Source: DASTBU01 sp035711845
Lineage (GTDB): Bacteria; Acidobacteriota; Vicinamibacteria; Vicinamibacterales; 2-12-FULL-66-21
Length of the DNA: 64,000 nt
Assembly (NCBI GenBank): GCA_035711845.1
Contig: DASTBU010000075.1
Location: 27,850-91,849, forward strand
Direction of reading: 5' to 3'
In this document: one piece after another, positions 55,353 to 63,901 of the stretch
How positions within the stretch are numbered: position 1 is the stretch's first letter
Layout of the letters: every line of letters begins with the position of its first letter
Made by a program: the position numbers and the translations under genes
The notes under the pieces: generated by a model
Databases searched by the model: none
Seen by the model: the letters and a program-made list of their open reading frames with translations, nothing else
What the model was told of the DNA's origin: nothing

Positions 55353-56686
55353 GCCGCAAAAAGAAAACCCTGATCGGCCTTGGGGTGGTGCTGATCCTCG
55401 GCGCCATCGTGTACGCCAACCTGCGGTTCAAGCGATCCGAAGGTGTCACGGTCAATGCGGAAGCGGTCCAGAAGCGACGGCTCGAATCGATCGTGTCCGC
55501 GTCGGGAAAGGTCCAGCCGAAGCGCTCGGTGAACATCAGCGCCGATACGAGCGGCCGGGTGACCGAACTGGCCGTGAACGAAGGGGATCGCGTCAAGCAG
55601 GGACAGTTCCTTCTGCAGATCGACCCGCGCAACCTGCGCACGCGCGTGGAAAGCGGCCAGGCGTCGCTCGAGGCGGCCCGCTCGACCGCGCAACAGCTCA
55701 GGCTCCGGCTCGAAGGCGCGAAGGCCGCGCTCAAGCAGGCCGAGGACAATCACCGGCGTCAGGTGGAGCTATCGAAAGGCGGGTTGACGACTCGCGAGCA
55801 GCTGGAACGCGCCGAGAACGAACTGCGGATCCGGCAATCGGAGCTACGCACGCAGCAGCAGGAGGTGGAGACGCAGAAGCTCCGGATGGAGCAGGAACGG
55901 GCCACGCTCGACAGCGCACGGTACGACCTTCACAAGGTCCGAATCGAATCGCCCATCGACGGCATCGTCACGCGCCGCAACATCGAGGCGGGCGAGACGG
56001 CGATAATCGGCACGATGAACAACCCCGGAACCGTGCTGCTCACGATCGCGGACATGTCCGTGATCGAAACGGAAATCGACGTGGACGAAACGGACATTCC
56101 CTCCGTGCACCTCGGACAGTCGGCCAAGGTCACCATCGACGCGCTGCCGGCCAGGACGTTCACGGCCAAGGTGACGGAGATCGGCAACAGCCCCGTTCAG
56201 GTGACCGGGCAGACGGCGACGCAGGCGACGAACTTCAAGGTCGTCCTCACGATCGACGGCGAGATCCCCGAGGTTCGACCGGGGTTCACCTGTACGGCGG
56301 AGATCACGACCGCGGTGCGCGAGAACGCCGTGGCCGTGCCCATTCAGGCGCTCGCCGTCCGGGAGCTGACGTTCGACGACAAGGGACAGATCGTCCGCCA
56401 GAAGAAGGATGAACGCCGCGGGCGATCCGCAATCCCGAGCGCGTCGGCCCAGGAACTGCCAAAGGGACACAGCCGGAAGGAAGAAGAAGGGGTCTTCGTG
56501 GTCCGCGGGACGACGGTGGAGTTCGTGCCGGTCAAGACCGGCATTGCCGGGGACAAGTACTTCGAGGTGCTCTCCGGGCTGAAGGACGGCGACCAGGTCG
56601 TCACCGGCCCCTTCAACTCCGTCCGCAATCTGGCGGACGGCGACGCGATCAAAGTGGCCCCGGTCACACCCGCGCGCCGGCCATGA
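55349..56686 (+). CDS. Periplasmic adaptor (membrane fusion) subunit, MacA/HlyD type
   Basis: 445 aa. One N-terminal anchor (KKTLIGLGVVLILGAIVYANL), then a lipoyl-like half (SASGKVQPKRSVNISADTSGRV), a long coiled-coil hairpin (about 100-185), the second half with VRIESPIDGIVTRRNIEAGE, and a barrel domain. The start codon is TTG after GGAGGAAG and overlaps the previous stop. The adaptor joins the two permeases that follow; MacA proteins connect such a transporter to an outer membrane channel. Substrate unknown. Confidence 0.9.
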   Translation: MSRKKKTLIGLGVVLILGAIVYANLRFKRSEGVTVNAEAVQKRRLESIVSASGKVQPKRSVNISADTSGRVTELAVNEGDRVKQGQFLLQIDPRNLRTRVESGQASLEAARSTAQQLRLRLEGAKAALKQAEDNHRRQVELSKGGLTTREQLERAENELRIRQSELRTQQQEVETQKLRMEQERATLDSARYDLHKVRIESPIDGIVTRRNIEAGETAIIGTMNNPGTVLLTIADMSVIETEIDVDETDIPSVHLGQSAKVTIDALPARTFTAKVTEIGNSPVQVTGQTATQATNFKVVLTIDGEIPEVRPGFTCTAEITTAVRENAVAVPIQALAVRELTFDDKGQIVRQKKDERRGRSAIPSASAQELPKGHSRKEEEGVFVVRGTTVEFVPVKTGIAGDKYFEVLSGLKDGDQVVTGPFNSVRNLADGDAIKVAPVTPARRP

Positions 56687-57909
56687 ACAAGCTCTTCGAC
56701 GCCGTCTTCGTGGCGCTGACGTCCGTGTGGACGAACAAGCTGCGGTCTTTCATGATGGTGCTCGGCAACGTCGTCGCGGTCACCTCCATCATCGCGGTGG
56801 TGTCGCTCATCCGCGGGATGGACAGCTACGTCGCCAACGCGATTGTGGGCGAGGTCGGCGCCGGGACGTTCCTCGTCGAGCGCGTCGGGTTCGTCACCTC
56901 CGAGGAGGAGGAGGAGCGCGCGCGCCGTCGAAATCCGATCATCACCGTCACCGACATGCGAGCGATCAGTGAGTACTCGGATTACATCGAGGCGGTCATG
57001 GCGGAGACGGCCTCCTCCGCGAACGTCGTGTTCGGCGAGACCGAGCTCGAAAACACACGAATCCGCGGCGTCTCGGCCGACTATGCGGAGTTCAGCGGTT
57101 TCACGCCCGCGCTCGGCCGCATCCCGAGCCGTCTCGAGGTCCAACGGTCCCGGCCGGTCGTCTTCCTCGGCTGGGATACCGCCGAGAACCTGTTCCAGGG
57201 GCGCAATCCCCTCGACCAGGTGATCCGGATTCGCGGCACGCACTTCCGGGTCGTCGGCGTCGCCGAGCAGAAAGGGTCGGTGTTCGGCAATTCGCAGGAC
57301 GAGTTCGCGGTCATTCCCCTGGGCGCGTTCCAGAAGCTGTTCGGCGCGCGGTCGTCGCTGACGCTCTCGGTGAAGCCGACGGATCCGGCAGTGCTGCCGG
57401 CCGCCATGGACGACACGCGCGTGGCGCTCAGGATTCGACGGCAGCTCGGGCCGAAGGAAGAGGACAACTTCGGCATGCTCACGTCGGACACGCTGATCGA
57501 TTTCTGGCGCAGTTTCTCCGCCGGCATCTTCGCGGTCCTGCTCGGCATCGTCTCACTCTCGCTCGTCGTCGGTGGCATCGTCATCATGAACATCATGCTG
57601 ATGGTCGTGAGCGAGCGGACGCGCGAGATCGGGCTGCGCAAAGCGCTCGGCGCGCGCCGTCGCGACATCGTCTGGCAGATTCTCACCGAATCCACGACGC
57701 TCTCGATGGTGGGAGGCGTGATCGGCACGGCGCTGGGCTTCGCGCTGGCCTTCGTCGTCGAAGCCTTCTCGCCGCTACCCGCCGCGATCGAGACGTGGTC
57801 GATCGTGCTCGGGCTGGGCATGACCGCGACCGTGGGGATCTTCTTCGGCCTCTATCCGGCAATGCGCGCCGCCAGCCTGGATCCGATCGAGGCCTTGAGG
57901 CGGGAATGA
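56683..57909 (+). CDS. MacB-like ABC transporter permease, first
   Basis: 408 aa. One N-terminal helix, a MacB periplasmic core domain (about 50-250) and the C-terminal FtsX-type four-helix unit (LLGIVSLSLVVGGIVIMNIMLMVVSERTREIGLRKALGARRRDI, in pieces). The C-terminal AASLDPIEALRRE is typical. The ATPase half found in MacB is missing. ATGA overlaps join it with the adaptor before and the second permease after it. Confidence 0.9.
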   Translation: MNKLFDAVFVALTSVWTNKLRSFMMVLGNVVAVTSIIAVVSLIRGMDSYVANAIVGEVGAGTFLVERVGFVTSEEEEERARRRNPIITVTDMRAISEYSDYIEAVMAETASSANVVFGETELENTRIRGVSADYAEFSGFTPALGRIPSRLEVQRSRPVVFLGWDTAENLFQGRNPLDQVIRIRGTHFRVVGVAEQKGSVFGNSQDEFAVIPLGAFQKLFGARSSLTLSVKPTDPAVLPAAMDDTRVALRIRRQLGPKEEDNFGMLTSDTLIDFWRSFSAGIFAVLLGIVSLSLVVGGIVIMNIMLMVVSERTREIGLRKALGARRRDIVWQILTESTTLSMVGGVIGTALGFALAFVVEAFSPLPAAIETWSIVLGLGMTATVGIFFGLYPAMRAASLDPIEALRRE

Positions 57910-59216
57910 GCTCCGCGACCCCGCCCACGAACGAGCAGCGGACCGGGTCGCTGCGCGCCGGCCTGTTCGCCGAAATCCTGGCGATGGCCGTGGACACGCT
58001 GCGCGCCAACAAGCTCCGCTCCGCGCTCACCATTCTCGGGGTCGTGATCGGCGTCACGTCGATCGTCGCGATGACATCCCTCGTCCGCGGGTTTGGCGAT
58101 CAGATGCACCAGCTGATCCGCCAGATGGGCTCCGACACCATCTACCTGCAGAAATTCGGCATCAGCAGCTTTGCGAGCGGCCGCAGCTTCCTCGATTTGC
58201 TGAAACGTCCGAACCTCACCGAGGAGGACGCGAAAGCCATCGCGCGCGCGCCGTCCGTGGCGATGGTCGGCCAGCAGCTCGGCGGCGGCCCGGGCGTGGG
58301 GCCCCAGCGGATCACCTATCGCAACGAGTCCACCAAGCCGATGATGGTCATCGGCGCGAGCGCGAACTTCGCGGAAACGAACTACATCGAGCTCGAGAGC
58401 GGCCGGTTCTTCGCCGATTTCGAGGTCTCGCACCGCCGTTCGGTGGTCGTGCTCGGGTACGCACCTGCCTCGACGCTCTTTCCGGGCACCGATCCGATCG
58501 GCAAGAAAGTCCGGATCGGTCAGACGGAGTTCACCGTCGTCGGGGCGATGGGCAAGCGGCCGAGCCCGCTGTTCGGCAATCCCGACGAGTACGCGGTCAT
58601 TCCCGTCACGACGTACGAGAAGCTGTACAGAGCTCCAACCATTCGAGGCGTCCTGACCCGCATGCTGACGATCACCGTCGTGCCCAGGCCTGGCATCCCG
58701 CGCGACGAGGTCACGCGCGACGTCGAAGAGATCATGCGCAGCCGGCATCGCCTCAAGCTGGACGAGGAGAACGACTTCGACATCGTCACCTCCGACGCCG
58801 TGATGAAGATCGTCGATCAGCTCACGCAGGCGATCGCGCTGGCGCTCGTCGTGATTTCGTCGATCGCGCTCATGGTCGGCGGCATCGGCGTCATGGCGAT
58901 CATGACGATCTCGGTGACGGAACGGACCCGCGAGATCGGGATCCGGAAGGCCATCGGCGCGCGACGCCGCGAGATCCTCGTACAGTTCCTTCTCGAAGCA
59001 ATCTTCCTCACGTCGGTCGGCGGGCTGCTGGGCATTCTGCTGGGCAGTGGCATCGGCCTCGCCGTGAATCAACTCGCCAGCTTCCCGGTCTCCCTGCCGC
59101 TGTGGTCGTTCGCCCTGGGCTTCGGCTTCTCGGCGGCCGTCGGGATCTTCTTCGGGATCTATCCCGCCATCCGGGCGTCCAGGCTGGATCCGATTGAAGC
59201 GTTGAGATACGAGTAG
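57906..59216 (+). CDS. MacB-like ABC transporter permease, second
   Basis: 436 aa with the same layout as the first permease: ANKLRSALTILGVVIGVTSIVAM at the N-terminus, MacB core (about 70-290) and FtsX domain (TISVTERTREIGIRKAIGARRREIL; PAIRASRLDPIEALRYE). It starts inside the previous stop (ATGA). The two permeases probably form a heterodimer. No ATP-binding subunit lies in the operon; it must come from elsewhere in the genome. Confidence 0.9.
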   Translation: MSSATPPTNEQRTGSLRAGLFAEILAMAVDTLRANKLRSALTILGVVIGVTSIVAMTSLVRGFGDQMHQLIRQMGSDTIYLQKFGISSFASGRSFLDLLKRPNLTEEDAKAIARAPSVAMVGQQLGGGPGVGPQRITYRNESTKPMMVIGASANFAETNYIELESGRFFADFEVSHRRSVVVLGYAPASTLFPGTDPIGKKVRIGQTEFTVVGAMGKRPSPLFGNPDEYAVIPVTTYEKLYRAPTIRGVLTRMLTITVVPRPGIPRDEVTRDVEEIMRSRHRLKLDEENDFDIVTSDAVMKIVDQLTQAIALALVVISSIALMVGGIGVMAIMTISVTERTREIGIRKAIGARRREILVQFLLEAIFLTSVGGLLGILLGSGIGLAVNQLASFPVSLPLWSFALGFGFSAAVGIFFGIYPAIRASRLDPIEALRYE

Positions 59217-59221
59217 GGGCG

Positions 59222-59252
59222 GCTTCCAGCTTCCAGCTACCAGCTTCCAGCT
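59222..59252. repeat. Heptanucleotide array, left arm beside the four-helix-bundle gene
   Basis: Four units (CTTCCAG, CTTCCAG, CTACCAG, CTTCCAG). A 23-nt segment (59229-59251) is the exact inverse of 59750-59772 beyond the gene. The 31 nt are identical to 23456-23486. Confidence 0.9.
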
Positions 59253-59368
59253 CGGAGTCCGTGCGTGAAAGGCGGCCGCGAGACCCATGGCCTACATCGG
59301 CTCTCGATACAACACCACTCCAAGCATCGCTCTTGCAGAGCTCGCCGGCCAGGCCTCAGGAGTTTGCG

Positions 59369-59728
59369 ATGCAAGATTATAGAAACGTCAAGGCATGGCA
59401 AAAAGCGCATAGACTGGCAGTGGAGACGTTCGCAATCTCTGCATACTTCAAAGCGCCCACGGGCTGGGCGCTTCGCGACCAGATGCTGCGGGCAGCGATC
59501 TCGGTGCCGGCAAACATCGCGGAAGGGTGCGGCCGCGGTTCCGATCGCGACTTCAGGAGGTTCCTCTGGCATTCGTTGGGATCTTGTAATGAACTTGAGT
59601 ATGATCTCCAACTCGCACGGGAAATCGGATTCCTGCCCTCCAGCAGCCATTCCAGGTTGAGCGGCCAGGTCGCAGAAGTCCGGCGTATGCTGATTGGATT
59701 GGTACGAAGTATCGGCGAAAAGGAGTGA
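59369..59728 (+). CDS. Four-helix-bundle protein (S23/IVS family)
   Basis: 119 aa. The pattern MQDYRNVKAWQKAHRLAVETF, LRDQMLRAAISVPANIAEGCGR, FLWHSLGSCNELEYDL is that of the TIGR02436 family, found in intervening sequences of 23S rRNA and related to the Avd accessory protein of diversity-generating retroelements. AGGAG precedes the ATG. The gene is more AT-rich than its neighbours by eye, and is bracketed by inverted 7-nt arrays, a sign that it may be a mobile piece. No reverse transcriptase or rRNA is near. Function unknown. Confidence 0.88.
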   Translation: MQDYRNVKAWQKAHRLAVETFAISAYFKAPTGWALRDQMLRAAISVPANIAEGCGRGSDRDFRRFLWHSLGSCNELEYDLQLAREIGFLPSSSHSRLSGQVAEVRRMLIGLVRSIGEKE

Positions 59729-59749
59729 CCAGCCGACCGGCTCAGTACG

Positions 59750-59790
59750 GCTGGAAGCTGGTAGCTGGAAGCTGGTAGCTGGCAGCTGAC
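59750..59790. repeat. Heptanucleotide array, right arm beside the four-helix-bundle gene
   Basis: Five to six units (CTGGAAG, CTGGTAG, CTGGAAG, CTGGTAG, CTGGCAG), inverted relative to the left arm at 59222-59252. It ends shortly before the EF-G-like start. Confidence 0.9.
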
Positions 59791-59808
59791 ACCGAGAGGA
59801 TTCCGTCT

Positions 59809-61887
59809 ATGAAAGTCTATGATGCCCCCAGCCTGAGGAACGTCGCTCTCGTCGGCCATTCGGGCGCCGGCAAGACGCAGCTGCTCGCTGCGCTGCTGTT
59901 CGATGCCGGCGCCGTCACTCGGCTCGGCCGCGTGGACGAAGGCACAACGGTCACCGACTACGACGACGAGGAAATCGCTCGGAAGCACACGCTGTCGGCC
60001 AGCCTGGCCCACACGGAATGGAACCGGACCAAGATCAATTTCATCGACACGCCGGGCATGGCGAACTTCCTGAGCGACGCGCGGGCTGCGCTGCGGGTCT
60101 CGGACACGGCGCTCGTGGTCGTGGACGCGGTGGCCGGCGCGGAGGTCTCGACCGAGAAGGTCTGGGCTGTCGCCGACGAGCTCGACGTCCCGCGGCTCGT
60201 GGTGCTGAACAGGCTCGATCGCGAGCGGGCGAGCCTCGAGCGGTCGCTCGAGTCGCTGCGCGCCGTGTTCGGCCGCACCGTGATTCCGATTCAGCTGCCG
60301 CTCGGCGAGGAGAAATCGTTTCGCGGCGTCGTCGATCTCGTCGGCCTGAAGGCGTGGACCTTCGCCGCCGACGGCAAGCCCTCCGACGCCGCGATCCCCG
60401 CGGAGCTCGAGCACGCCGTCACCGCCGCACGCGAGGCGCTCATCGAGATGGTGGCCGAGGCCGACGACAGCCTCATGGAGAAGTTCTTCGACGCCGGGAC
60501 GTTGACGCAGGACGAGCTGGTCGGCGGGCTGAAGCGTGCCTTCGTCGCCGGAAAGATCTTTCCAGTGGTCTGCACGTCGGCAGCCGCAAACGTCGGCATT
60601 CAGCCGCTGCTCGACGCGCTGGTGACTTACGTCCCGTCCCCGGCGGAGCGCGCTGTCAAGGTTGGCGACGACCAGCGCGTCGCCGCGTCGGAGAGCGGCC
60701 CGGTGGCGGCCTTCGTGTGGAAGACCGTCGCGGACCCCTTCGCCGGCCGCATCACGCTGTTCCGGGTCATCTCCGGAACGGTGAAAGCCGACTCGACGAT
60801 TCACAACGTGAGCAGGGACGTCAGCGAGCGCCTGGGTCACGTCGTGCTGCTGCAGGGCAAGAACCAGACGAACGTGCCGGAGTTGAAGGCCGGGGACCTG
60901 GGGGCCGTCGCGAAGCTCAAGGAGACCCAGACGAGCGACATGCTCGCGGATCGTTCGGTTGCCTATCGCATTGCTGCGATCAAGTTTCCCGAGCCGGTGC
61001 TCTCCTACGCCATCGAGCCGAAGAGCCGGGCGGACGAGGAAAAGATCAGCACCGCGCTGCACCGCCTGCAGGAAGAGGATCCGAGCATCAGCTACAACCG
61101 GGACGCGCAGACCAAGGAACTGCTCCTCGCCGGCCAGGGGCAGTCGCACATCGAGGTCACGGTCGCGAAGCTCAAGCGCCGGTTCGGCGTCGAGGTCAAC
61201 CTCAAGCTGCCCCGTATCCCGTATCGGGAGACGATCACCATGGCGACGGAGGCGCACGGACGGCACAAGAAGCAGACCGGCGGGCACGGACAGTTCGGCG
61301 ATTGCAAGGTCAAGTTCGAACCGCTGCCGCGCGGCAGCGAGTTCGAGTTCGTCGACGACATCTTCGGGGGCTCGATTCCGCGGCAGTACATCCCCGCGGT
61401 CGAGAAAGGCCTTCAAGACGCGCGGCTGCGCGGGTTCCTTGCCGGCTTCCCAATGGTCGACTTCAGGGCGACCGTCTTCGACGGATCGTTCCACCCGGTC
61501 GATTCGAACGAGTTGTCCTTCAAGATGGCGGCGTCGCTCGCCTTCAAGGATGGGATGTCGCGGGCCAAGCCGACGCTGCTCGAACCCATCATGGATGTCG
61601 AGGTGCGCGCCCCCAGCGACTTCGCGGGCGACCTGATGGGCGACCTGAACGGCCGGCGCGGCCGAATCGGCGGGATGGACACGCGCGGCAGCGCCACCAT
61701 CATCCGCGCGAAAGTGCCGATGTCGGAGATGCTCACCTACGAGCAGCACCTGACGTCAGCCACCGGAGGCCGCGGCTCCTACCACATGGAGTTCTCGCAC
61801 TACGAGGAGGTCCCGTCCCACCTGCATGGGAAGATCATCGCGGCCGCGAGGGCGGAACGCGGGCAGGAGGCGGCGGAAGAGGTCTAA
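59809..61887 (+). CDS. fusA: Elongation factor G paralogue (EF-G-like, divergent)
   Basis: 692 aa with all EF-G domains: a G domain with GHSGAGKTQL at about 15, domain II, and EF-G domains III-V (DPSISYNRDAQTKELLLAGQGQSHIEV; GRHKKQTGGHGQFGDCKV; MGDLNGRRGRI). The switch II motif reads DTPGMANF where canonical EF-G has DTPGHVDF, so the catalytic His is replaced by Met; G4 reads NRLD rather than NKxD. This agrees with the second EF-G type, which may lack translocase activity. It is not in a str operon. Function in the cell is uncertain. Confidence 0.88.
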   Translation: MKVYDAPSLRNVALVGHSGAGKTQLLAALLFDAGAVTRLGRVDEGTTVTDYDDEEIARKHTLSASLAHTEWNRTKINFIDTPGMANFLSDARAALRVSDTALVVVDAVAGAEVSTEKVWAVADELDVPRLVVLNRLDRERASLERSLESLRAVFGRTVIPIQLPLGEEKSFRGVVDLVGLKAWTFAADGKPSDAAIPAELEHAVTAAREALIEMVAEADDSLMEKFFDAGTLTQDELVGGLKRAFVAGKIFPVVCTSAAANVGIQPLLDALVTYVPSPAERAVKVGDDQRVAASESGPVAAFVWKTVADPFAGRITLFRVISGTVKADSTIHNVSRDVSERLGHVVLLQGKNQTNVPELKAGDLGAVAKLKETQTSDMLADRSVAYRIAAIKFPEPVLSYAIEPKSRADEEKISTALHRLQEEDPSISYNRDAQTKELLLAGQGQSHIEVTVAKLKRRFGVEVNLKLPRIPYRETITMATEAHGRHKKQTGGHGQFGDCKVKFEPLPRGSEFEFVDDIFGGSIPRQYIPAVEKGLQDARLRGFLAGFPMVDFRATVFDGSFHPVDSNELSFKMAASLAFKDGMSRAKPTLLEPIMDVEVRAPSDFAGDLMGDLNGRRGRIGGMDTRGSATIIRAKVPMSEMLTYEQHLTSATGGRGSYHMEFSHYEEVPSHLHGKIIAAARAERGQEAAEEV

Positions 61888-61889
61888 CT

Positions 61890-62033
61890 AGTGCTGAATG
61901 CTGAATGCTGAATGCTGAGTGCTGAGTGGAATGCTGAATCCGCAATGCTGAATGAGTGCGGCACTCCATTCAACACTTAGCATTCAACATTTAGCATTCA
62001 GCATTCAACATTCAGCATTCAGCATTCCCTTAG
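61890..62033. repeat. Inverted heptanucleotide arrays (GCTGAAT / ATTCAGC) between convergent genes
   Basis: Left arm of about eight GCTGAAT/GCTGAGT units (61891-61959), centre GAGTGC-G-GCACTC, right arm of about nine ATTCAGC/ATTCAAC units (61962-62030). The arms pair into a hairpin of about 65 bp with mismatches. It fills the spacer between the fusA-like and rplQ stop codons and touches the rplQ stop. Confidence 0.95.
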
Positions 62034-62680
62034 CTTCCCCCGGCTTTCCGGGGGGTGGAGGTCCGCTGGCCTTTGCCGTGGGTTTCGGGCTTGGCGGGCT
62101 TGGCCGGCTTGCCTCCGGTTTTCGGTCGGGCGGCCCTGGCTTGCTTGGCCGGCGGCTGTTCCTCGCCTCCCTCGGCCTCTCCACCCTCGGCCTTCTTGCC
62201 GCGCAGCCGCTCGGCCGCCGCCCGGAGGCGCCCGCCGACGCCCTTCGCCTTCGGCTTCGCCGCGTCCGTGGCCTCGACCTTCGCGTTGGGATCGTACTCG
62301 CTTCCCACCAGCTCGATCTGGGCGACCTCTGCGCTGTCCCCGCGTCGATAGCCGAGTCGCAGGATGCGCGTGTATCCACCGGGCCGGGTCTCGAAGCGCG
62401 GCGCCAGCGTGTCGAACAGCTTGCTGACGACCTCCCGGTCGTGAATGTCCCGCAGCACGAGCCGCCGGGCGTGCAGCGACTTCCCGTTCGTCTCGCCGCC
62501 GGCGATGCCGCGCTTGGCGATCGTGATGATGCGCTCGACGAATGGCCGCAGCTCCTTCGCGCGCGGCATGGTTGTTTCGATGCGCTCGTGGCGGAGGAGG
62601 GCCTGCGCCTGGTTCCGCAGCATCGAGATGCGATGCTCGGTGACCCGTCCTAGTTTCCGGTGACTCACTCTATGACGCAT
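62030..62680 (-). CDS. rplQ: 50S ribosomal protein L17 with long C-terminal tail
   Basis: 216 aa. The first 130 residues are standard L17 (MRHRVSHRKLGRVTEHRISML; RRLVLRDIHDREVVSKLF; GGYTRILRLGYRRGDSAEVAQIELV). The remaining 80 or so are Lys/Ala/Pro/Glu-rich and have no match to the usual protein, probably a disordered tail. It is the last gene of the rpsD-rpoA-rplQ end of the alpha operon. The tail is longer than typical for this protein. Confidence 0.95.
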   Translation of the reverse strand: MRHRVSHRKLGRVTEHRISMLRNQAQALLRHERIETTMPRAKELRPFVERIITIAKRGIAGGETNGKSLHARRLVLRDIHDREVVSKLFDTLAPRFETRPGGYTRILRLGYRRGDSAEVAQIELVGSEYDPNAKVEATDAAKPKAKGVGGRLRAAAERLRGKKAEGGEAEGGEEQPPAKQARAARPKTGGKPAKPAKPETHGKGQRTSTPRKAGGS

Positions 62681-62696
62681 ATCGAATCCTTGTTCG

Positions 62697-62796
62697 GGTC
62701 GGGGCCGGGGCTCGGGGCTCGGCCGCTCGCATCAGAGCTGACGAGCCCCGAGTCCCGAGCCCCGACTCCCGAGCCCCCAGCCCCGAGTCCCGAGTT
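62697..62796. repeat. Inverted heptanucleotide arrays (GGGGCTC / CCCCGAG, CCCGAGT)
   Basis: Left block GGGGCCG, GGGGCTC, GGGGCTC (about 62700-62725) and, after about 20 nt, an inverted block of about eight units CCCCGAG, TCCCGAG, CCCCGAC, TCCCGAG (62745-62796), ending at the rpoA stop. They could pair into a hairpin inside the rpoA-rplQ spacer. Confidence 0.85.
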
Positions 62797-63780
62797 CTAC
62801 TCCTGCGACTGCGTGGCGGGCTGATCCAGGCGCATGCCCAGGCTCAGGCCCATGCCCGACAGGATTTCCTTGATCTCGTTCAGCGACTTCCTGCCAAAGT
62901 TCTTGGTCTTGAGCATCTCGCCTTCGCTCTTCTGCACGAGCTCGCGGATGGTCCTGATGTTCGCGTTCTTCAGGCAGTTGTAGGACCGCACCGACAGCTC
63001 GAGCTCCTCGACGCTCTTGTCGAGGTTCTCGTTGAGCGCGGCACGCGGCTGATCCGACGACGCGTCCTGCTGCAGATCGCCGGCATCCTCGAGGTTGATG
63101 AAGATGTTCAAGTGATCCCGAATCAGCTTTGCGGAGAGCGATACCGCGTCGCGCGGGGTCACCGACCCGTTGGTCCACACGTCTACCGTGAGCTTGTCGT
63201 AATCGGTGGCCTGGCCGATGCGGGCGGCCTCGACGAGGTAGTTGACCTTCTTGATCGGGGAGTGCACCGAATCGATCGGGATCCAACCGATGCCGAGGTC
63301 CTCGTCGAAGTTCTTGTCGGCTGCCACGTAGCCGCGTCCGCGCTTCACGCGCATCTCCATGTGGAGCTTGCCGCCCTCGGCGACGGTCGCGATATGGGCA
63401 TCGGGCTCGAGGATCTCGATGTCGGCATCCGTCTCGATGTCGCGGGCCTTCACCTCCCCGGCCTTGTCGACGCGCAGGTACAGCGTCTTGGTGGCGTCGA
63501 CGTGCATCTTCAGCGGGATCTGCTTGAGGTTGAGGATGATGTCGGTCGCATCCTCGACCACGCCCGGAATCGGGGAGAACTCGTGCAGCACGCCATCGAT
63601 CTTGACGGCCGTCACCGCGGCGCCCTCGATCGACGAGAGCAGCACGCGCCTCAGCGCATTGCCGATGGTCGTGCCGAAACCCCGCTCGAACGGCTGCGCA
63701 TAGAACCGTCCGAACCTGTCCGTGAGCGTCTCACGCTCGAACTCGAGCCGCTTCGGTCGCTGAAAACCTTTCCAGAGCAT
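62797..63780 (-). CDS. rpoA: DNA-directed RNA polymerase alpha subunit
   Basis: 327 aa. The N-terminal assembly domain has PFERGFGTTIGNALRRVLLSS and AAVTAVKIDGVLHEFS; the C-terminal domain binds DNA and activators (VEELELSVRSYNCLKNANI; KNFGRKSLNEIKEIL). The start is the ATG at 63780 (MLWKGFQRPKRLEFE). The gene order rpsD-rpoA-rplQ is the standard end of the alpha operon. Confidence 0.97.
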   Translation of the reverse strand: MLWKGFQRPKRLEFERETLTDRFGRFYAQPFERGFGTTIGNALRRVLLSSIEGAAVTAVKIDGVLHEFSPIPGVVEDATDIILNLKQIPLKMHVDATKTLYLRVDKAGEVKARDIETDADIEILEPDAHIATVAEGGKLHMEMRVKRGRGYVAADKNFDEDLGIGWIPIDSVHSPIKKVNYLVEAARIGQATDYDKLTVDVWTNGSVTPRDAVSLSAKLIRDHLNIFINLEDAGDLQQDASSDQPRAALNENLDKSVEELELSVRSYNCLKNANIRTIRELVQKSEGEMLKTKNFGRKSLNEIKEILSGMGLSLGMRLDQPATQSQE

Positions 63781-63901
63781 GGCTGCCGTTTCCTTTCGCG
63801 TTCGCGTACCGGACTCCCCGGTACGGCCAGACCTGCCATTTCGCTCCCCGCCTCCCACCGCAGGTCTGGTTTGGCTGCGGGCGGGGAGCTAGCTTGAAGA
63901 G

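Noticed and set aside
59369..59728. Four-helix gene considered as the avd gene of a diversity-generating retroelement
   Set aside because: No reverse transcriptase, template repeat or variable repeat was found nearby; the sequence matches the S23/IVS group better.
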